Shown one piece after another: positions 13,601-23,725 of a DNA stretch of 64,000 nucleotides. The DNA comes from Amaranthus tricolor (lineage: Eukaryota > Streptophyta > Magnoliopsida > Caryophyllales > Amaranthaceae), in the NCBI RefSeq assembly GCF_026212465.1, contig NC_080058.1, positions 12,206,893 to 12,270,892 on the forward strand. The letters are read 5' to 3'. The position numbers were made by a program, and so were the translations under genes. Within the stretch, counting starts at the first letter, position 1, and every line of letters begins with the position of its first letter. The notes beneath the pieces are model-generated. The model had not been told where the DNA came from. It worked only from the letters and a program-made list of their open reading frames with translations, and ran no database searches.

Positions 13601-15603
13601 CAAGAGATATATTATGGTTTTGACCGATATGTAGGCGTTACGAAAATCGCATTACTGTTTCATAACCGCATTCACGTCCATTATCACATTTTAACTCTGC
13701 AACAAACTTTCAACACATTCCGAAGTCTTAAAAGCTCAAACATAACCATACCTTCTCAATATTGCTTCGTGTTATATTAAGATAAGAAGATGTGCATGAA
13801 GAGGAAAAGGCAACAACCTGGAAACACCCTTCTTAATGTTAGTCCTAACTCTCATATCATAGCAAAACGTTAGATCGTTCAATCAATAAATGAGTAAGTC
13901 TAGCAAATAAGAAAGTGGAAATTCACCACCAGCCAACAACTTAGAATTAAACCTTTCGAAGTATCAAAATCGTCCCAACACTAATAAAATTTCCAAAATC
14001 TCCCACGCTGAAGACTTTGCCATGAACACTAGCACCAATTGTATCACTTGGATCCTACGTGTCAAGTTTTTATAAAAAAAATCATAAGAGAAGAATTCTG
14101 AAACACATGAAAATTTCGAGAGGACCAAAATGAAGAATGTGTACCTTAAGAGTAACAATCATGTCACCAAGACCATTTGGAGTACATGATTTCACTATTG
14201 CAACAACCTATAAAGCAAAGCAAGGAAAATTGGGGCAATGAATGATCAAAGAACATTGTAAGATTGAGATTAATCGTATTGAAGCAAAGATGAGCAACAA
14301 CAATTCGCATTCCTCTACTTTGTGCTCATAAAGTTGTTTCTTACTAATCTTAAATCTCCTTTACATAGTCATAAGACTCATAACCAAGTGGCAAGTAGCA
14401 TATAGAATTTTACTAATTACAAAAACAAATAAGCAACCTTAGTTCAGAAAGTCGTGAAGCGTTCCAAGGCGCCAAGGGTCCCAAAGGTCTAGGCTTTCTA
14501 GGGGGTAGCCTTTGGGTGTGAGGTGGAGATAATAATTTTAGTAAAATAAGCAACTAATATTAAATATTCCAAATTAGGATAAAACTGCAATTTCCGGTGG
14601 CAAAATTATTTTACTGATTCAACTGATTTTTACTTATTGTAACCGATTGAAACTAAATTTTATTGATCAGAATTGATATTTATCGATTGTAAATAATTTT
14701 TAGTTATAAAGTATATAACTGAATTTTACCGATTAAAATTGATTTTAACTTATTAAAACTAATTTAGATTGGTTGTAATTGATTTTTGTTGCTTAAAACT
14801 GATATTTATTGATTAAAACTTGTTTTTACTAATTACATATTTTTCAGAGTGATCTAAACAAGGCCTTAGTATACTTATTATTCAGCAGATATTTCATTTA
14901 GTCTTGTAATTTCTCATCATTGCATTCACAAATAATTCATAATTCAATATGTACTACAATTTGAATCCAGAGAAACTGTATTTCTTATCAAATGAAGTAC
15001 ATCACCTTTTATTAGACAACAACCCAGAAAAACAAATCAATAAGTAATTACAGAGAGAGAACAGTACCTTGTCAAATCTTTCAGCATTCGCATACTTGTT
15101 GATAGCACTTAGAGGAGTAGTGTTAAGCACAGCTATTTAAGCAAACAAAAAATAGAAGTAATCAAGTAGGTACGCTAGAGTAAAAGCATCGGAGAAAATG
15201 CAAAGCAATTAAATCGCTAGTACTTGTAAGTAAAAGCAAAGATACTATTACATTGACGGCGCAGAAAATCAAGGGCAAAAAGCCATGGATTACGCGAAAA
15301 TTCTTCGTCCGCATCTTGCTGAACCCTTTGAATGTACCGTTGAGTAGAAATCTGAGAAAAGTGATTCTGGTTAAGATTGGATTGTTCAATTCGATGCATA
15401 GCAGCTTGGATGGCAGCAGCAGGGCCAGGAATGAGGCGGCGACGAGAGACAGTGGTGGTTGATTGTGTTGGTGGAGGAAGAGAGGGCTGCGGGCTTTGAG
15501 AAGAAATAGAAGGCTGTTGGGTGCAGCGACGGAGAATAGAGGTAGAAGAAGAGATGTCGGTTTCGTCCAAGTCTAGGGCTTCCCATGGCTCCTCCATCTC
15601 CAT
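10682..15603 (-). CDS. HROB: Homologous recombination OB-fold protein homologue (HROB/MCM8IP/C17orf53), 7 exons
   Basis: Spliced minus-strand exons give an intact 508-aa protein: 15252-15603, 15068-15132, 14145-14207, 13953-14054, 13752-13817, 12308-12368, 10682-11499; all GT-AG with matching phases. In the family this ssDNA-binding protein helps recruit the MCM8-MCM9 helicase during homologous recombination, in the nucleus. Seen here: an acidic start, a Ser/Pro-rich stretch, RRRLIPGPA (54-62), FSRNPWLFALDFLRR (about residues 100-116), then a compact domain over residues about 118-220 that includes VKSCTPNGLGDMIVTLK and GTILILRKVVAF and is read as the OB fold, and a long low-complexity tail ending in EWTDEQL near residue 495. 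The start is the ATG at 15603; a second in-frame ATG follows two codons later. Two introns hold copies of a dispersed repeat. The name rests on remembered family features; intactness is directly visible. Confidence 0.72.
12108..12183 (-). repeat. Unclassified dispersed repeat, copy 2 (fragment)
   Basis: In intron 6 of the HROB-like gene. It matches part of the longer copies, around GGCGTTACGATAACCGCATC and ACTGTT-A-TTACCG. Same orientation as copy 3. Too short to classify. Confidence 0.5.
13474..13703 (-). repeat. Unclassified dispersed repeat, copy 3
   Basis: In intron 5 of the HROB-like gene and inverted relative to copy 1 (9712-9945). Recognisable blocks on the plus strand are GGTGTAAAAAC, ACCGATATTTCCG, GGCCGTATCA and GCGTTACGAAAATCGCATTA. 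No coding capacity. Confidence 0.65.
14570..14850. repeat. Degenerate tandem repeat (about 25-bp unit) in HROB-like intron 2
   Basis: A run of variants of ACTGATTTTTACTGATT, AACTGATATTTATTGATT and AATTGATTTTTGTT. The unit is roughly 24-27 bp and strongly diverged. It is a decayed minisatellite or the internal repeat of an old transposon. Confidence 0.6.
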
Positions 15604-15641
15604 TGACACACTTGGATCTCACACATTTATCACTTTTTCAG

Positions 15642-15650
15642 TTTCCCGCC
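15642..15650 (+). promoter_or_regulatory. Putative E2F-binding site of the HROB-like gene
   Basis: TTTCCCGCC matches the E2F consensus TTTSSCGC and lies 39 bp upstream of the HROB-like start codon. Plant replication and DNA-repair genes often carry such sites and are induced at G1/S. The motif is seen; regulation is inferred. Confidence 0.55.
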
Positions 15651-15961
15651 TTACTTTATTTTGTTCTGCTCTTCTTAACACGGGATGAGGAGGGCTAGGA
15701 AGGTTTTGATTAGGGACAGCAAAAAGCAACTAGAGGGCAAAATAATCTAAACCGAATTGGGGAAGAAAAGTTCTACTTCAAGTCTGATAATATAATCCGA
15801 CTCCGAGTTTGAGTCCAATCGGATGTATATCTGAAAAAAAAAATCTGACAATCCAACTCTGATTTCAACTGAACTCGACATTTGATTTTGTCTTTCACTT
15901 TTTTCCAATATTAAGTGTATAGTTTATTTCGTATAAATTCTTAATTTAATAATGATAGAAA
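15651..15961. other. Upstream flank of the HROB-like gene up to a copia element
   Basis: Holds the presumed promoter of the minus-strand gene. A short imperfect repeat of CTGATAATATAATCCGACTC and CTGACAATCCAACTC is visible at about 15785-15860. No coding region. Confidence 0.5.
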
Positions 15962-16276
15962 TGTAGGAATTTGGATATGATGATTAGTGGTTATCTTAAT
16001 GTGTTATTAAGTTTACGTAGATATATGAAGTGAAGTGTAAGATGTGGGTTGTAATGATGAACTTTTATTAATTGCTGAGTATTACACAACTTTACATTGT
16101 ATTTATAGGTGCAAATGTCAGTGTATCTTTACCGACATATATGCTTCTAGGCTAGAGACAATTATCATTTGTAGTATATATTTGTTTTGCAAGTTTGTAG
16201 ATTATTCTAGAGCCCACTAGTAACTCTAGATACATCTAGGATTTAATCTATATTTTTTAGATTATAGTTTCTAATA
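15962..16276 (-). repeat. copia-A 3' LTR
   Basis: A 315-bp block beginning TGTAGGAATTTGGATATGA on the plus strand and ending at the polypurine tract. On the minus strand it starts TATTAGAAAC, probably a mutated TG. Its outer part aligns with 20392-20628. Confidence 0.8.
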
Positions 16277-18054
16277 CTCCCCCTTAATCTAAAAAATCTT
16301 AAACTTTAAGTTGTCTTTTGAATTCAATAAACTTTTTTGTTAATATGGGCTTTGTGAAGATGTCTACGAGCTGCTCCCCTGTCTTGCTAAATTGTAGCTC
16401 GAGTACTTTCTTGTCGACCAACTTACAAATGTAATGATGTCATATCTTAATGTGTTTCAATCTACTATGGAATACTAAATTCTTGGTCATTGCTATTGTT
16501 GACATGTTGTCGTTGAACATTGCAGTTGGTTCTTCTTGGTTATGTTGAAGATCGATCAATATCCTTCGGAGCCAAACTGCTTCGCAAGCTACGCTTTTAG
16601 CTGCAATGTACTCGGCTTATGCTGATGACATCAATATCGGCTTATGCTGATGACAACGATATTGTTGCCTGCTTCTTAGATATCCATGAGATTACCTTAG
16701 TTCCTAACTCGAACATGTATCCACTTGTGCTTTTCCGGCCCTTTTGCTATCTTTGTATCCTATCCGATTAAAATTATCTTATGTCTCGTACATGATTTTG
16801 TAGCTCTTCATACCTTTGATATATCTAAGAATCCTTTTTGCCGCTGCTAAATGATCTTTTGGATTACTCATGAGCCTAGACACAACGCTGACTGCATTCA
16901 CTATGTCTGGTCTTGTGTGTGACATAAATGAGGGAAGCGACCAGGCTTCGATACATTGTTTCATCGACTTTAGGTTTTCCATCGTTCTTTGATAACTTCT
17001 CATTGGTTGCTATCGGCATAGTTAGTGGTTTTGTAGGCAATCATGTTGAATTTCTTAAGTAGGTCTTTTACATAGTTTTCTTACAATAAAAATTTTCTTC
17101 TTGGTTTTGTTTAACTTGTATACCAAGGAAGTATTTCAATTCACAAAGGTTTGTCATCTCCTACTCCTTTATCATTGTGTTCTTAAATTCGTCTATCATT
17201 GTTGCATGTGTGCCTGTATAGATAAGATCATTTACGTTCAGGTATAAAATGAGAAATTTGTTACCTCGCGTCTTGATGTATAATGAAGGTTCACTCGGAC
17301 TTTTGATAAAACTATGTTGCATAACATAATAGTCGATATTGTTGTTCAATGCGCTGGGTGCTTGTTAGAGTCCATAGAGAGCTTTTCAAAAGCAATATAC
17401 TCTGATTTCTTGGCCTTCGATGACATAGCCTTGTTGCTCGAAGTACATCTCTTCTATGAGTTCTCCATTTAGAAATGCTGATTTGACATCGAGCTGAAAG
17501 ACTGGTAGCTTGTGTTGTGCAACAAGTGCTAGGATTGTTCTAATAGTCTCCATGCGAACAAGTGGTGCATATGTTTCATTGAAGTCGATTACTTGTTGTT
17601 GCGCATATCCCTTTGCCACGAGCCTTGCTTTGTAATTATTGATGGAGCCATCATCATTATGCTTCACCTTGTAGATTCACTTGAGTCCAATGGCTTCCTT
17701 GTCTTGTGGCTTGTCTACAAGCTCTCATGTGTGATTCTTCTCGTTCATCTTGATTTCAACGTTTATAGCTTCAATCCATTTTTCTTCACGTGTTGCTTCT
17801 TTAAATGTTTGTGGCTCACTAGTGAAGAGAGCCATCTTGGTGACATTGATAATCTTGTAGCCAAGTTGGTAGATGTCGATCGTGTGTTGATCTTCGAGCT
17901 TCTTAATGTTGAGGAATTGAACGTGATGTAAGACTTCCTGAGCTTAAGGTTGATCTTGGACTTCTCTAACTTTCAGGTAAACTTGGACTTGGGAATGATA
18001 GGCTTGTTGGTTGGGTTGCTCCGTCTTCTCCACTTGGATCTCTAAAAAATATTA

Positions 18055-18477
18055 CTTCCTCCGTTGCTTAATAAAGTTCCCATAAGGAATGTTCACGAGA
18101 ATTAAGAAAAACAGACTCTTTAGATAGTGGAAATATTAATTTATTGAATAATAAATTTGATAGAGGAAAAGTGAGAATCATAAATATAATTAAAAATATT
18201 AAAAGAAAGTTAGTGGAAAAAGAATGGAGACCACAACTAATAAAAAAAATATTTTTATAATGGGAAACACGTGGGGATAATAAGGAATATAAAAATGCTA
18301 AAATGAAGTTCGTAGATGACATGTGGGGACCATAAGCATTATTAAAATATTAAAATGCGGATGGATTAGGTTATATTTGTCCAAAATTTGTGATATAAAT
18401 GGAAAGATTTTTTATGAGAACAACAAATGAAACACCCCAAAATGGAAAGTGGGAACTTCATTAAGGAAAAGAAGGAG
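18055..18477. mobile_element. Stowaway-like MITE nested in copia-A
   Basis: A 423-bp element beginning CTTCCTCCGTTGCTTAATAA and ending with its imperfect reverse complement, AAGGAAAAGAAGGAG, flanked by TA at 18053-18054 and 18478-18479. Non-coding. It interrupts the pol remnant, so it is younger than copia-A. Confidence 0.82.
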
Positions 18478-18991
18478 TATCTCCTTCACGAGCTTCAATT
18501 TCTCTTTCTTTCCACGTCTATTCAAACGCTTTGTTAATAATTATGTCTCTTGAGGTAATCAATTCTTTTGATTTGGGCTTGTATAGACGATAGCCTTTTG
18601 TTTCATGACTGTATCCAATATAAATTTTTCCTCTTTCTCATTAAACTGTATCCAAGCTTCATAGGGTTTCATAACTTTGACTGCTTTGTGGGAGATTTGT
18701 TGAGGATTATATACTGACTTGTGAATGGCTTCGGCCCAATATCGTTTAGGTCGATGTTATTTGTTATTTGTATCATGTTGAGGGCCATCTCCGCTATATT
18801 GCAACTTTTCCTTTTTGCAACACCATTTTGTTGAGATGTGCACCTTGATGTGAGTTCTCTTTTAATTTCATACTTCTTATAGAAGTTGTTGAATTCGTTG
18901 CTTGTAAATTCTCCCCCACGATATGCTTTTAAGATCTTAAGAGAATGCCCGTTTTCAATGAGGCCTTCAAATTGCATGAAGTAGGTTAAAG

Positions 18992-19219
18992 CTTCTGATT
19001 TTTTCTCCATGAAATATACCCTCATTATGCGAAAGTAATCGTCTACAAATAGCAGAAAAACATCTTTTTCTTCCAAGAGACGGGTTCTTGGTATAGCCCC
19101 AAATGCTTCTGACTTTTTTCTCCGAAAAATATACCCACATCATACGAGAGTAATCATCTACAAATAACAGAAAATATCTTTTTCCTCCAAGAGACGGGTT
19201 TTTGGTAGGGCCCCAAATA
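18992..19219 (-). repeat. Tandem duplication inside the copia-A integrase
   Basis: About 112-115 bp occurs twice head to tail (about 18992-19099 and 19108-19219). Each copy has the block TCTACAAATA, then AACAGAAAA- or AGCAGAAAA-like sequence and CCAAGAGACGGG. It duplicates the integrase stretch encoding the VDDYSR region. The two copies differ at many positions, so the duplication is not recent. Confidence 0.75.
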
Positions 19220-19311
19220 TTTATATGGACAAGCTTTGATGAGCCTTTACTCTCCAAGAACCTGTAGGAAATGGCAATCGGTGCATTTTTCCATATATAT
19301 AACCCACACAA

Positions 19312-20377
19312 ATTTATCTTTTATTTTTTTTTATTGCAAGTAAGTCGATTACCTTTTCTTTTTATTTTAATAGCTTTAGAGAGTTAAAATTTAAATGTCT
19401 GAATCTTAAATGTCATAGAGTGAGTTCATCATTTATTGAGCTAAAAGTCGATTATTCCTCCAATAGCATTTTTAAGAAGAATATATCCTTTTTTAATTAA
19501 TTGGCCTACACTTATTTAATTTTGTGCAAGCTTCTGGACATAAAAATCTCATGAATTAATTTTGATACTGTTTTTTATTTTAGCGACTATTGTCCCTCAC
19601 CAGCGACATTTTCTCTCTTACCATCGCCAAGTGTGATATATGTTTTAATATTCTCGTCAAGTGTGACAAAATAATTTTTGTCTTTTGTTTCCATTTATGT
19701 AGTTTGAATAACCACTATCAATATACTCCCTTTGTAATCTAATATTCTTTCCGTTTGGAATATTCCACGTTAAGGAGAGAGAAAGTTGAATAATGTTTTT
19801 GAGACGTTCAAAGTCTAAAATATATCTATGTAAAATCTTGTTAGATTCATCTTAATATATACTTTTTTATTAGTAACTCGGTCAAAAATGAATGTATTGT
19901 TTTACTTTCTTCCATTAGTAAATTATCAAATTCTCTCCATAGAGATTGGAGCTTTAAAAGAATTACCTCTTCGGAACCTTTTTATTTTGTCCATAGGATC
20001 CTCTAAGCCTTTGTGGTTATTTTGTCGACTCTAAGATATAATAAGGATAGAACATAGTTATCTCTAATCATGTTTCGTTTACATTGTTTTATTTTTGTTT
20101 CATATATCTCTAGATGTCTCTTTAGTGTCATCTTTGAGAGGCAACTTATAACCTTCTTGTATAAAATCTCATAAATCTTGAAAAGTAAATATGGACTTTA
20201 TTTGCATGGTTAATTGTTCATATTTTTCTCTATTAAATGTGAAAAATCAATTAACTTGTGGGTAATTAATTGTGGTTGAGGTCATTTTTTGTTTTGTGTT
20301 TATAAGTTTATGTTATTATGGAGTATAAAAGAATCTATTTAATGTGTTTAAGGTGTTTGGAGGTTTTGAGTTAATTT
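19312..20377 (-). other. copia-A leader/gag region, fully decayed
   Basis: By position this should hold the 5' untranslated leader and gag, but no open frame, zinc knuckle or gag motif is readable. It is AT-rich. A lone Stowaway-like end (ATACTCCCTTTGTAATCTAA) is visible near 19721. Confidence 0.5.
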
Positions 20378-20389
20378 GCTCTGATACCA
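20378..20389 (-). other. copia-A primer-binding site
   Basis: On the minus strand this reads TGGTATCAGAGC, the standard initiator-tRNA-Met primer site of plant copia elements, two bases inside the 5' LTR. Confidence 0.85.
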
Positions 20390-20391
20390 AA

Positions 20392-20628
20392 TGTAGGATT
20401 TTGGATATGAAGATTAGTGGTTATCTTAATGTATTATTTAGCTTATGAAGTGAAGTGTATAGTTGTGGGCTGTAATGATGAACTCTTATTAACTGTTGCG
20501 CATTATACAACTTTACATTGTATTTATAGTTGCATATGTTGGTGTATCTTTGCCGACTTAGATGCTTCAAGGCTAGACACAATTATCACCTGTAGAAAAT
20601 ATTTAATTTACAAGAGATTATTGTAGAG
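20392..20628 (-). repeat. copia-A 5' LTR, truncated
   Basis: 237 bp aligning with 15962 onward (GGATATGA-GATTAGTGGTT, TACAACTTTACATTGTATTT). The outer end is missing. Confidence 0.8.
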
Positions 20629-21226
20629 TAGAGGTGTTCATGGGCCGGCTTATAGGGGTAGCGGACCGGGTAATACCTAAAAAATCTACCCGCGGATTTA
20701 AATATTCAAAAGCCCGCCCACATTTATGGGCTTATTTTTTTGTCGCTACCCGCCCATTTTTGAAGCGGGCGAGACTCGCTGGTAGGCGGGTATTTATTGT
20801 GTAAAAATTAAAATATAATACAAATTATAAAGTTAAATTTTATTAATAATTAAAATAAAATACATTGTCCAAAATACTACAAATACATAAAAAATCTCAA
20901 AATATTAAAATTACATGAATATAAACATTATGTTGGATAATCAAACAAAAATATTGCATCATCGATTTATCTTACTACGGAGTATGAAGTCCAAACATAT
21001 AGCTCTCCAATCATAATAAATTTAAAAAATTATTGAAGTGGGTATGAACTCTAATAACCAAAGTTGGATATGTAGTAGACTAGTAGTACTAGACAGTAAA
21101 CTACTAGGTTCATAATCAATAGAATTAATTATTTAATAATTAATATATTAAACTTAGCGGGCGGGCGAGTATTGTTAGCTACATTTTATCTTTATTGTTA
21201 CCCCTATAAGTGGCTTGTTTAGCATA
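20629..21226. mobile_element. hAT-like element (GC-rich-ended), boundaries uncertain
   Basis: Begins TAGAGGTGTTCATGGGCCGG, the typical start of a group of plant hAT MITEs, and is rich in CCCGC/GCGGG near both ends. The right end contains TTACCCCTATAAG, the reverse complement of CTTATAGGGGTA near the left end. The expected mirror of the extreme left end is absent, so the right boundary is approximate and it may be truncated. Confidence 0.5.
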
Positions 21227-21237
21227 AGGAAACTGCA

Positions 21238-23586
21238 TGTTATTGCATTGGTTTATTGGATTTTTTGCTTGTTTTGTTGCTTTGGTGTTTTATTTCATTT
21301 CAGGATCTAATCATCAACACTAAGCACAAACTAGATCCTTTGGTTGCATACATTGCTCACCTAAACACCGAGGGCTAAAAGAAGTGAAACGTCATAAGCC
21401 AAGCCATAAGAATAAGCCAAAAAGAAGCCAAAGTAGACCCACTCGACCAGAATGAGCTCGAGCAGTCCAGGAGCATTGCTTGTGTCAGAAGCTGAGTCAC
21501 ATTTTTGAAGTTTGCTCGACCGGTTGAGCAAGTTGGCTTGGGTCGAGCGAAGTGCATTCAAACTTCCAGAGCTTCTGATCATTAGGAAGATTTAATTCAA
21601 GAGTACAGGACATCCGCTCGACTGGTCGAGCGAGATGGCTCGGGTCGAGCAGAGCTAATTTTCACATTCTGTCCAATTTTTGAAGTTTCTGATGTTGGAC
21701 TTGATGGTGGCTTGACGGTTCGAGCGAAATGGGCGGCAACAGCTTTTGCGATCTTTTTAAATATCATTCAAGGTCTAATTACATTTGTTGCTTCTAATTG
21801 CTACTACCAAGACTGCCAGCCACCCTACCCTATCCATTAGGGGTGGCACCCCCCTCCTATAAACTAGGGGTGGTGGAGCAATCATGAAACCACCACCCCC
21901 TTGTTTTTGAAGGCTATAAATAGAGAAAAGAATTCATAGCTTTGCTTTCATTTCAATTAAGAATTAGTGTTTAGCATAATTTCCCTTTCAATTCAATTAA
22001 GTACTTTCAATTTCCAATTATAATCTTAACTTTATCCTTTATTGTAATATTTTGCAACTTGGATTGTTCTACCATTGATGTATTATTATTGAAACTTTTG
22101 AAAGGTATTACTTTGAATCATCAAATCATCTTGTTCATCCTTAGATTGAACCTAAAAGAGTAACTTCTATCTTTGCTTATATTGTTTTCAATTCATCTCA
22201 CTTAGTCATCTTTGATTGTTTGCCTTTAGTTTCATATATTCATGCTTGTAGTTCTTCAACTTATATTGCACTCATCCCTTTAGGATACTTTAGTTTAATT
22301 TATTCATCTATGATTCTTGGCTTGTTTGCAATCTACAATTTCAATATGAGTATGAGTGAGTAGTTTGTTTTGGCTTAGGCTAGGCATCGTCACCATGTAT
22401 GTAGTTTGAATTGCTTTCTTTACCTTTGGCTTGGCTGTGTTGTTTATGGTTTAAGATGGATTTTTGCTATCATGTTGTAGTGTCGTTAAATTGAGGGCGA
22501 GAGTCGATTTTTAACGATAATCTATGCTTAAAAGTTAAGACATCTCCATGAGAATAGGTAGATGCTTTGATTGGAAATGTTGAATGTATGCTTCATGTCT
22601 TAAATTATGCTTAGCTCCATGAGAATAGGTAGTTGAGTATGTTTTAGGAAGCTTTTGTTGCTCGAGAGAGTTAATTAGTACCTATGATACGTTCTTCCTC
22701 ATAACAAAACATCCATGACCTTAGGTTAAAATTTAGTAAACACTATTTTGGTGAGAAAGCCTAACATATGCCTCTTAGTTAGGGATGGTCATGGGTCCAG
22801 GATCTTGTTGGACCCGCCCCAGACCCGCCCCTTTTTTAAGGGTCTGGGTCTTATTTTTTGAGACCCATCGGATCCGGGTCGGATCTGGATCCAGAAAATA
22901 TTTGATGGATCCGGGTTTGGGTCCTAAGGTGCAGACCCGGACCTAGACCCAGACCCTAGATCCGCCCCTCAGACCCGGACTCGGACCCTATACAATTAAA
23001 TATTTTTTTACGTTTAGTTATTATTTTGTATTTGAATTTCATGGACTCGAACAAGTGTTTATAATACGATAATAAGTTGCTTACAAAAATACAAAAAGAC
23101 TTGCAAAAGGTTCAATTTTGACAATCAAAGAGACTTTGTTTAAGACCCATTAAGGACCCATCAAGGACCCTAGACCCGTCAGATCTGGAGGGTGTGGTTC
23201 TGGGTCTGAAAATTTTAGACCCCTAGGGTCCGGATCCGGGTCTGGATCTATAAAAAATAAAAGGGTCTGGGTCCGGGTCTGGCCAGACCCGCTCCAGATC
23301 CGCCCCATGACCATCCATACTCTTAGTTTATTGATCATTTTATCCTTGCTTTAGTTTAATGTATCTTTATTTACTTTTATGCTTTATTTTCATTAAGCAC
23401 TTTTAATTGCTTGCTTTAATTATTTCTATCTCCAAACATCTTATTATACGTTTTCGAACACACTAATCGATCGAAAAACTATTAACTTAACCCCCATTCC
23501 TTGTGGATTCGACCCGTACTTGCAATCATACTAAGCTACGCCGTACACTTATGGTATTACTATTGAAGGACGTAAAGTCCCGACCA
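21238..23586 (+). repeat. Athila-type 5' LTR, with an inserted hAT MITE
   Basis: About 2.35 kb including a 540-bp hAT MITE, so about 1.8 kb originally, which fits Athila LTRs. It ends CGACCA just before the primer site. Within 21430-21740 it contains several palindromic GCTCGACC-N-GGTCGAGC units, also found in the pol-downstream spacer. No ORF in it is credible. Confidence 0.65.
22780..23319. mobile_element. hAT MITE nested in the Athila-type LTR
   Basis: A 540-bp non-coding element starting TAGGGATGGTCATGGG and ending CCATGACCATCCATA, its imperfect reverse complement, and flanked by a perfect 8-bp duplication CTCTTAGT (22772-22779 and 23320-23327). The interior is dominated by repeats of GACCCGGA/GGGTCTGG, giving extensive self-complementarity. 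Confidence 0.92.
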
Positions 23587-23591
23587 AGTTT

Positions 23592-23609
23592 TGGCGCCGT
23601 GGCTGGGGA
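23592..23609 (+). other. Athila-type primer-binding site
   Basis: TGGCGCCGTGGCTGGGGA, one base different from the usual tRNA-Asp-type site of Athila/Tat elements. It lies 5 bp after the LTR end. Confidence 0.85.
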
Positions 23610-23725
23610 GTGGCGACTTCGTTAATTGTTTTTCTTGATTAGTTAGTTCATTGTTCTTTATCATTTTGAGTTGTTTTCATTTTTATCTTCACTTTGCACT
23701 TGACTCGGATTTTTGAGTGTAGTGT

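Larger units (their letters stand above)
16290..19311 (-). pseudogene. copia-A pol remnant (integrase, reverse transcriptase, RNase H)
   Basis: Broken minus-strand fragments in the expected copia order. Integrase core: 18669-19311, with FLLFVDDYSR, a Gly-Gly-Glu-Phe in place of the usual D-x-G-x-E-F, and SQQNGVAKRK in place of PQQNGVAERK. Reverse transcriptase: 17386-17667 ([26 protein letters not shown]) and 17161-17349. RT/RNase H junction: 16779-17003. RNase H: about 16300-16620. YVDD appears altered to NVND. Stops and frameshifts separate the pieces, a 423-bp MITE interrupts them, and the integrase carries a tandem duplication. Not functional. Confidence 0.85.
15962..20628 (-). mobile_element. 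Decayed copia-type LTR retrotransposon (copia-A)
   Basis: The minus-strand element is framed by two copies of the same LTR (15962-16276 and 20392-20628). Next to the right LTR, read on the minus strand, is TGGTATCAGAGC (20378-20389), the initiator-tRNA-Met primer site. Next to the left LTR is the polypurine tract AAGGGGGAG. Pol remnants lie between them. The right LTR lacks about 60-75 bp at its outer end, where a hAT-like sequence begins. A MITE is inserted at 18055-18477. Confidence 0.85.

Noticed and set aside
21361..21582. Overlapping minus-strand ORFs with hydrophobic stretches
   Set aside because: They lie inside the Athila-type LTR, antisense, with no family resemblance.
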